DNA from: Cupriavidus yeoncheonensis
GTDB lineage: Bacteria; Pseudomonadota; Gammaproteobacteria; Burkholderiales; Burkholderiaceae
NCBI RefSeq assembly: GCF_905397275.1
Contig: NZ_CAJPUY010000002.1
Span: forward strand, 310,001 to 374,000
Direction of reading: 5' to 3'
DNA length: 64,000 nucleotides
Every line of letters begins with the position of its first letter. The first letter of the stretch is position 1. The notes under the pieces were generated by a model that had not been told where the DNA came from, ran no database searches, and saw only the letters and a list, made by a program, of their open reading frames with translations. The position numbers were made by a program, and so were the translations under genes. Of this stretch, positions 58,715-64,000 are shown in pieces.

Positions 58715-59614
58715 ATGTGGTTCAAGAACCTGCAGCTCCACCGTTTTTCCGCTCCATGGTCACCCGGCGCCGACGAAGTCGAAGCCAGCCTGGCCAAACA
58801 CGCCTTCTTCCCCGGCACCAGCCTTGAAATGCAGACGCAGGGCTGGGCCTCGCCGCGCGACAACGGCCAGCTGGTCCACACCGTGGGCCGCCAGATGCTC
58901 CTGACGCTGCGCACCGAGAAGAAGCTGCTGCCCGCCACCGTGGTCAACCAGGTGACCAAGGCGCGCGCCGCCGAGATCGAGGAGCAGCAGGGCTACAAGC
59001 CCGGCCGCAAGCAAATGAAGGAACTGAAGGAGCAGGTCACCGAAGAACTGCTGCCGCGGGCCTTCAGCATCCGCCGCGACACGCGCGTGTGGATCGACCC
59101 CGACAACGGCTGGCTGGCCATCGACGCCGCCGGCGCGGCCAAGGCCGATGAAGTGCGCGGCATGCTGTTCAAGGCACTCGACCCGCTGCCGCTCGCGAAC
59201 CTGCACGTGAACCAGTCGCCGGTGGCCGCCATGACCGACTGGCTGGCCACCGACACCGCGCCCGCCTGCTTCACGGTGGACCAGGAGATCGAGCTCCAGT
59301 CCGGCGCCGAAAGCAAGGCCACCGTGCGCTACGTGCGCCATCCGCTCGATGCCGAAGACCTGCGCCGCCATATCTCCGGCGGCAAGCGCTGCACGCGCCT
59401 GGCCATGACCTGGAACGACCGCGTGTCGTTCGTGCTGACCGATTCGCTGGCGATCAAGCGCGTGGCGCCGCTGGATGTGATCAAGGAACAGGCCGACAAC
59501 ACCGGCAGCGACGAAGACGAGCGTTTCGACGCCGATTTCGCGCTGATGGCCGGAGAACTGGCCGGCATGCTGGGCGACCTGACCGAGGCGCTCGGCGGCG
59601 AGCGCAAGGTCTGA
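58715..59614 (+). CDS. rdgC: Recombination-associated protein RdgC
   Basis: Nucleoid-associated DNA-binding ring protein that modulates RecA and replication. It has 299 residues, the usual size, starting [44 protein letters not shown] and [20 protein letters not shown] are typical, with [19 protein letters not shown] near the C-terminus. A strong terminator follows. Confidence 0.95.
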   Translation: MWFKNLQLHRFSAPWSPGADEVEASLAKHAFFPGTSLEMQTQGWASPRDNGQLVHTVGRQMLLTLRTEKKLLPATVVNQVTKARAAEIEEQQGYKPGRKQMKELKEQVTEELLPRAFSIRRDTRVWIDPDNGWLAIDAAGAAKADEVRGMLFKALDPLPLANLHVNQSPVAAMTDWLATDTAPACFTVDQEIELQSGAESKATVRYVRHPLDAEDLRRHISGGKRCTRLAMTWNDRVSFVLTDSLAIKRVAPLDVIKEQADNTGSDEDERFDADFALMAGELAGMLGDLTEALGGERKV

Positions 59615-59645
59615 GGCCAGCGCCACACGCTCTTGAAATCGTTCG

Positions 59646-59671
59646 ACGGCCGCCTTGCGCGGCCGTTTTTT
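59646..59671 (+). terminator. Terminator after rdgC
   Basis: ACGGCCGC (59,646-59,653) pairs with GCGGCCGT (59,659-59,666) around CTTGC, followed by a run of T. It lies between the convergent rdgC and thioesterase genes. Confidence 0.88.
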
Positions 59672-59690
59672 CTGCCCGGCCCCGCTAGCC

Positions 59691-60134
59691 TCAGTCGAGC
59701 CAGTTGACCGCCGGGAAGCGGCCGGCAAAACCGGCCGGCATCGGCATCACCTTCTTTTCGTGGTAGTCGAAGAACACGAAGCCCGACTTGGCCATGGCGA
59801 TCAGCGCGCCGTCCTGCGGGCGCGTGATGCGGAAGATGATGTCGCCGCCGTACTTGTTGAAATCCATCACGCCGACCTCGAACAGCAGCTGGTCGCGCGC
59901 GTGCGCTTCATTGCGGTACATGGTGGCCAGGTCCGTGACGATGATGCCGAGACCCTCCACCCTGTCGCCCTCGCTGCCAAACTCGAAGAGGAAGCGGGCG
60001 CGCGCCTCGGAAATCATCGAGATCATCGAATCGTTGGCCAGGTGGTTGGCCGAGTTGATGTCGGTGACGCGCACGGTCAGGTGGGTCGAATAGCAGAACT
60101 GGTCGTCGGGAAAGTCGAGTTGAAGACGGGCCAT
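59691..60134 (-). CDS. Hotdog-fold acyl-CoA thioesterase (4HBT family)
   Basis: A 147-residue thioesterase from ATG 60134 (MARLQLDFPDDQFCYSTHLT). The segment RVTDINSANHLANDSMISMISEARARFL matches the 4HBT active-site helix (normally YxD...HVNN), with ANHLAND in place of the catalytic Asp and Asn pattern. IIVTDLATMYRNEAHARDQL follows. It probably hydrolyses a short or aromatic acyl-CoA; substrate unknown. The frame extends 16 codons upstream. Confidence 0.8.
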   Translation of the reverse strand: MARLQLDFPDDQFCYSTHLTVRVTDINSANHLANDSMISMISEARARFLFEFGSEGDRVEGLGIIVTDLATMYRNEAHARDQLLFEVGVMDFNKYGGDIIFRITRPQDGALIAMAKSGFVFFDYHEKKVMPMPAGFAGRFPAVNWLD

Positions 60135-60483
60135 GGCGGCATCGGGCAGAGTGGACAGGAAGCCACCGTCCGGCGTGCGCAAGGATCATTCAATCCCGGC
60201 AGGCTGGCGGCGAGGCGCCCATCATAGTCGATCCGGCCGGTTCGGCCAGCAGGTCTCAGGGGTCCGGCGTGCTCGAACACATAGGTGATGCGGTCCGTGC
60301 GAATACGCGCACGCCGGACGGCACCACCTCGACCTTCGGCAGCCGGATTCATCATGGCTTGGGTCTGCGGCGCGAACGGCACCAAGGTGATCGGGGAGCG
60401 TCCGCCATATTGCATACAATTTTGGAATACAATAACCATCCTTGAACCGTAGTGAGCCGGCATACCCCGGACAGGAGGAGACC
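60135..60483. other. Divergent intergenic region with ATACAAT direct repeats
   Basis: 349 nt between the thioesterase and NTF2-like genes with no credible gene. It ends in an A/T-rich patch with two copies of ATACAAT (60,414-60,420 and 60,427-60,433), 13 nt apart. The second copy contains TACAAT, a good -10, but no matching -35 is evident. The repeats could bind a regulator of the NTF2-like gene. Confidence 0.5.
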
Positions 60484-60873
60484 ATGACATCCCGCGAAAC
60501 CAGCCCGATCACGCAGCACGTTGCCGCCCTGGAGCCCATTGAGAATTACCTGAAAGGTCATGCGACCGGCAAGGGCGAGTACATCCGCAAGGCGTTCCAC
60601 CCGGACGCGCGCATCATCTCCTTCCGCGACGGCGTCCATTACAGCCTGACCGTCGAGGAATTCATCTCCGCACGGTTCCAGGGCGAGCCCGCCGCGGACG
60701 AGGCCCAGCGCAAGCGCTTCATCACGCAGTTCGATGTCACCGGCAACGCCGGCGCGGCCAAGGTAGTGCTGCAGTATCCGGGCGTGACGTTCACCGACTA
60801 CTTCACGCTGCTGGAAATCAACGGCGTGTGGGGCATCGCCAACAAGACCTTCAGCGCAGCGACGCCGGCGTAA
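60484..60873 (+). CDS. NTF2-like (lumazine-binding/SnoaL-like) protein
   Basis: A 129-residue cone-fold protein from ATG 60484 (GGAGGAGACC site). AALEPIENYLKGHATGKGEYIRKAFHPDARI is the first helix-to-strand part, and DYFTLLEINGVWGIANKTF the final strands. The family covers small enzymes and binding proteins, so the function is not assignable. Its last 23 nt overlap the end of the convergent hypothetical gene. Confidence 0.8.
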   Translation: MTSRETSPITQHVAALEPIENYLKGHATGKGEYIRKAFHPDARIISFRDGVHYSLTVEEFISARFQGEPAADEAQRKRFITQFDVTGNAGAAKVVLQYPGVTFTDYFTLLEINGVWGIANKTFSAATPA

Positions 60874-61192
60874 GCCAGGTAACAGTTGCCGGGCGCGTGC
60901 CGGCGGCGCGGGGCCCGGGCCGGGCAAGACGGGCCTTGAGTTCGGCGCGCTCGCTGAAGTGCGGCGCGGCCAGCCAGGCTCCGAGTTCGTCGCGCCAGTT
61001 CTCCCACGCGTTTTCGTCGAACTCGAATTCCTCGTCGAGCCGCCCGCCGTCGCGCAGGTAGAAGCCCGCCACGCAGGTGCCGTCCCAGTAGGCCACCGCC
61101 ACTTCGGAGAAGTCGGCAGTGGTGCCGGCGGGCATGTCGCGCAGCAGCATCGCCAGGGTTGCCTTGAACGGTTTGAATTCGTCGGTGGGCAT
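60851..61192 (-). CDS. Hypothetical protein
   Basis: A 113-residue protein from ATG 61192 (MPTDEFKPFKATLAMLLRDM). ADFSEVAVAYWDGTCVAGFYLRDGGRLDEEFEFDENAW is followed by an acidic/Trp-rich helix (WENWRDELGAWL) and a basic, Pro-rich tail. I recognise no domain. The coding-like residue pattern supports a real gene. The 3' end overlaps the NTF2-like gene tail-to-tail by 23 nt. Confidence 0.6.
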   Translation of the reverse strand: MPTDEFKPFKATLAMLLRDMPAGTTADFSEVAVAYWDGTCVAGFYLRDGGRLDEEFEFDENAWENWRDELGAWLAAPHFSERAELKARLARPGPRAAGTRPATVTWLTPASLR

Positions 61193-61409
61193 GGCGAACT
61201 CCGCTGAGAGGTGGAACGATGCCTCCAGCGTGCGCCTGTTCGCGTGGCCCGTCAATTTGCTGCGTGGCCTGCCCCACGGGCTGTCAATGCCTGGTGCGCA
61301 GCACGGTGTATTCACGGCGATCGCGCCACAACCGGCGATGCGGGCTTGCAGCTGACACATTCGTCGTCAAGAATGGGCAATGCCTCTCTTCCAACAGGAG
61401 TTGACGACC

Positions 61410-61685
61410 ATGCCAGAAGCAAGCATCACCGCACATCTTCCGACGATGGACATCGAACTCGCGCGGCACAGCGTGCCCGAGGAGAATGCCGATGTCATTT
61501 CCGTACTGTTCCGCGCCACGCCTGCCTTCGCCGCCATGGAGCACTGGCTCGCGCAGTCCCCGCCGCTGCCGTTTGAAGACGTGGTCCAGTGGTGGGCGGA
61601 CATGGTCCGCGCGACCTGGCAGCCATGGCTGGCGCTCAATCCCGCTCTGGCGCTGCTGCTTCCGCCTCAGGACTCGCGCGAATAG
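61410..61685 (+). CDS. Small hypothetical protein
   Basis: A 91-residue protein from ATG 61410 (AGGAG, 9 nt spacing), preferred over an in-frame start at 61,380. It begins MPEASITAHLPTMDIELARH and is acidic and aromatic in the middle (AAMEHWLAQSPPLPFEDVVQWWADMV). No signal peptide and no family that I recognise. Confidence 0.6.
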   Translation: MPEASITAHLPTMDIELARHSVPEENADVISVLFRATPAFAAMEHWLAQSPPLPFEDVVQWWADMVRATWQPWLALNPALALLLPPQDSRE

Positions 61686-61838
61686 GCACGCGGCACCCGG
61701 GCTTTTGAGCTTGTTCCGGCACTCCGGCTGACCTAGACTGAATTCCGGCGTTCTGCGCCGTGCACCTGCGCGGCCGCCGCGCTGCCGGCGTTCCGTCGCA
61801 GGGCTGGCGTCATGCCGCGCCCTGCAAGGAGACAAGCG

Positions 61839-62978
61839 ATGCTGCAAACCTCCATTTCCGAGCGGGCGCTGTCCCGCGGGCTGCTGGACGTCCTGATCCG
61901 CGCGGGGCTGGTCGCCACGCTGGTCATCTTCTGCTTCGAGATCTTCCACCCGTTCTTCGACCTGGTGGTGTGGGCGCTGATCCTGGCCGTCACGATCTAT
62001 CCGCTGCAGGTGCGGATGCGCGGGCGCCTGGGCCTCAGCGAGGGGCACACCGCCACGCTGATCATCCTGTTTTCGATCGCGATCATCCTGGTGCCGGCGT
62101 ACCTGCTGGGCCTCGCGGTGTTCGATTCGGTGGAGCACGCGATCGACGTCGTCAAGAGCGGAGACGTGCGCATCCCGCAGCCGCCCGACTCCGTGTCCGC
62201 GTGGCCGCTGGTGGGCCAGCAGCTTTACGGGTTCTGGCAGCAAGCCGCCACCGACCTGAGCGGCCTGCTGATGAAAGTCGCGCCGCAGCTGAAGGACTTC
62301 AGCGTCGTTCTGCTGGGCAAGCTCGCCGGGGTCGGCACCGGCCTGCTCATATTCGTGTTTGCGCTGATCATCGCCGGCATCATCATGGCCTATGGCGAAC
62401 TGGGCACGCTCAGCGCGCAGCGCATTGCCTCGCGCATCGTCGGGCCGGACCGGGGCGTGCGCATCGTGGAACTGTGCACCGCGACCATCCGCGCCGTGGC
62501 GCAGGGCGTGGTGGGCATCGCCTTCATCCAGATGCTGCTGATCGGTGTCGCGTTCATCATGAAGGACATCCCCGGCGCCGGACTGCTGGCGCTGGCCGTG
62601 CTGCTGCTGGGCATCATGCAGTTGCCGGCCACGCTGATCACGATACCGGTCATCGTCTATGTCTTCGCCACGGAGGGCACCAGCGTCGCGACGATCGTGT
62701 TCTCGGTCTATGTGTTCGTGGCCGGCCTAGCCGACAACGTACTCAAGCCGCTGCTGCTCGGTCGCGGCGTGGACGTGCCGATGCCGGTGGTGCTCATCGG
62801 CGCGCTCGGCGGGATGGTCAGCGGCGGCATCATCGGGCTGTTCATCGGGCCGGTGATGCTGTCGGTCGGCTACCGCCTGTTCTGGCTGTGGGTCGACGAC
62901 CCTGCCGCCGTCCCTGTCGAAACCGCGGAGCCCAAGCCGGCCGAGACGCTGTCGCCAGCGCCTCCGCGCGTGAGCTGA
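61839..62978 (+). CDS. AI-2E family transporter (PerM-like)
   Basis: A 379-residue inner-membrane protein from ATG 61839 (AAGGAG site), with about eight membrane segments. The N-terminal pair includes LVATLVIFCFEIFHPFFDLVVWALILAV, and the C-terminal half carries the PerM signature region PVIVYVFATEGTSVATIVF and LADNVLKPLLLGRGVDVPMPVVLIGALGGMVSGG. Some members transport autoinducer-2 or act as Na+/H+ antiporters; function here unproven. Confidence 0.9.
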   Translation: MLQTSISERALSRGLLDVLIRAGLVATLVIFCFEIFHPFFDLVVWALILAVTIYPLQVRMRGRLGLSEGHTATLIILFSIAIILVPAYLLGLAVFDSVEHAIDVVKSGDVRIPQPPDSVSAWPLVGQQLYGFWQQAATDLSGLLMKVAPQLKDFSVVLLGKLAGVGTGLLIFVFALIIAGIIMAYGELGTLSAQRIASRIVGPDRGVRIVELCTATIRAVAQGVVGIAFIQMLLIGVAFIMKDIPGAGLLALAVLLLGIMQLPATLITIPVIVYVFATEGTSVATIVFSVYVFVAGLADNVLKPLLLGRGVDVPMPVVLIGALGGMVSGGIIGLFIGPVMLSVGYRLFWLWVDDPAAVPVETAEPKPAETLSPAPPRVS

Positions 62979-63003
62979 AAGACACCGCCGGAAAGCTGCC
63001 CGA

Positions 63004-63549
63004 TCAGCGTTCCGTCCCCTGGCGGGCCAGCAGATCCGCCATGTCGTCGGCGTGCTCTTCCTCCACGGCCAGGATCTCTTCCATCATGCGGCGCGACGTG
63101 GGATCGCGGTCGCCGAGGAACTTGATGATCTCGCGGTAGCTGTCGATCGCAATGCGCTCGGCAACCAGGTCTTCGCGGATCATCTCGGTCAGCGTCTTGC
63201 CTTCGACATACTCGGCGTGGGAGCGGCTCGTAAGGCCATCCGGCGCAAAGTCGGGTTCGCCGCCGAGCTGCACGATGCGCTCGGCAATCTGGTCGGCATG
63301 GCCCTGCTCCTCGTTCGAATGCGCGAGGAATTCCTCCGCCACGCTTTTCGAGTTCGGACCCTTGGCCATGAAATAGTGGCGGCGATAGCGCAGCACGCAG
63401 ACCAGTTCGGTGGCCAGCGCATCATTGAGCAGCCGGATCACGGTATCGCGCTCCGCCGCATAGCCGGCCGTCACCGCGCCATCGTCGATATGCTTGCGCG
63501 CACGTTCGCGCAGCGTCTTTACATCTGTGAGGAAGGGTGTTGTCGTCAT
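63004..63549 (-). CDS. Ferritin-like/bacterioferritin-type protein
   Basis: A 181-residue four-helix protein from ATG 63549 (MTTTPFLTDVKTLRERARKH). Metal-ligand residues are visible in ELVCVLRYRRHYFM, AHSNEEQGHADQIAERI, MIREDLVAERIAIDSY and EEEHADDMADLL (Glu-x-x-His pairs), as in bacterioferritin and Dps-like ferritins. A haem-binding Met is not evident. It may store iron or protect against peroxide. The longer frame to 63,729 is not favoured. Confidence 0.88.
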   Translation of the reverse strand: MTTTPFLTDVKTLRERARKHIDDGAVTAGYAAERDTVIRLLNDALATELVCVLRYRRHYFMAKGPNSKSVAEEFLAHSNEEQGHADQIAERIVQLGGEPDFAPDGLTSRSHAEYVEGKTLTEMIREDLVAERIAIDSYREIIKFLGDRDPTSRRMMEEILAVEEEHADDMADLLARQGTER

Positions 63550-63811
63550 CACGGGCTCCTGTACGGACGGCGCGCAAGGGGACGCGCACGCCGGGGTGGG
63601 ATGGCACTGTGACGCGAAAAACATGCCAGCCGGCGAAGCTCCCGCCATCGAGGCCTCGGCGGGGATGCGACGGCACCGCCGCTGCGCAGCATGCAAAAAA
63701 TGCACGGTGTGCGACGGACCGGGTGACAAGGAATTGCAAATTGCTGCGAGTGGTCGCGGACGATTCCCGTGTAACAGCGATTTCGTCGCTATCCAGGCAC
63801 GCCGCCCGTCC

Positions 63812-64000
63812 TCAAGCCCCCGCCATTTCCATCAGCCGGCAGACCGTTCTCCAGTTCCGGGCCGTCATCGCGACGCCGAGCAGTCGTTCACTGTTCGCGG
63901 CAAGCTTCGATGTTCCGACACCTTTCGGAGCATGCAGATAGAACACCTTGCCATCCAGGTGAAAGCGTTCGGACTCCAGCTTGAGAGCAGCGAGGCGCTC
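63812..64000 (-). CDS. C-terminal part of a DUF1697 domain protein
   Basis: The last 62 residues of a protein that continues beyond the right edge. ERFHLDGKVFYLHAPKGVGT, then SKLAANSERLLGVAMTARNW and RTVCRLMEMAGA match the C-terminal half of DUF1697 proteins (HxDG..YL...G.SK...E..LG...T.RNW.T). Function of the family is unknown. Confidence 0.75.
   Translation of the reverse strand, partial: ERLAALKLESERFHLDGKVFYLHAPKGVGTSKLAANSERLLGVAMTARNWRTVCRLMEMAGA

Overview
The window is about 66% GC by eye, gene-dense, and lacks rRNA, tRNA, CRISPR arrays and recognisable insertion sequences. Gene content and order point to a betaproteobacterium of the Burkholderiales, most likely Cupriavidus or close Ralstonia kin, and to a housekeeping stretch of the main chromosome. 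The supporting blocks are leuS-lptE-holA-proA, dapB next to bamE and a divergent fur, gap-tkt, aroQ-accB-accC-prmA followed by a DUF3426 protein, an alanine/lysine histone H1-like protein, and Bug-type solute receptors. This assignment is inference from memory of gene order; no search was run.

Layout. 1-9.9 kb, mostly minus strand: an RlmL-like RNA methylase, a DsbA-like isomerase, hemJ, proA, holA, lptE, leuS, dapB and bamE. 10.1-17.8 kb: fur, a LysR regulator, a flavin-reductase-like protein, gap and tkt (minus), then a VOC protein, rsmE and a YidB-like protein (plus). 17.8-19 kb: a secreted RNase gene overlapping the gene of its barstar-type inhibitor. 19.2-27.5 kb: maeB, then thiL-pgpA-pncC, pyrF, an EamA transporter and corA. 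27.5-36 kb, minus strand: rnb-like, tonB-like, aroE and mtgA, followed by an SDR, ubiC, a YqiA-like esterase and mpl. 36.2-45.2 kb, plus strand: a nucleotidyltransferase-like protein, a TlpA-like thioredoxin, aroQ, accB, accC, prmA, a DUF3426 protein, tpx, a PfkB kinase and a glycine-zipper lipoprotein. 45.5-47.6 kb: the histone H1-like gene and an unusual 1.5-kb non-coding interval. 47.6-56.4 kb: a DUF2147 protein, a Bug receptor, two TonB-dependent receptors around a PiuC-like hydroxylase (an iron-uptake block with candidate Fur boxes), a LysR regulator and a tautomerase. 56.5-64 kb: an aldo/keto reductase, small lipoproteins, rdgC, a thioesterase, an AI-2E family permease, a ferritin-like protein and the C-terminus of a DUF1697 protein.

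The most interesting signals are regulatory rather than new protein families. The corA leader (26,116-26,555) has a promoter, a 25-codon leader ORF with a good ribosome site, and mutually exclusive antiterminator and terminator arms: the anatomy of a transcription attenuator in front of a Mg2+ channel gene. The maeB promoter carries a perfect 9-3-9 operator lying between and over its -35 and -10 elements. The histone H1-like gene has a strong promoter about 500 nt upstream, inside a 1.5-kb non-coding region of odd composition. A perfect 14-bp hairpin separates accB from accC. The RNase and barstar genes share a 4-nt ATGA overlap.

Starts were chosen from start codons, Shine-Dalgarno sites and family length, and several differ from the longest open frame. 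Functions rest on motif recognition by eye. Hairpins were found by reading inverted repeats, without energy calculations.
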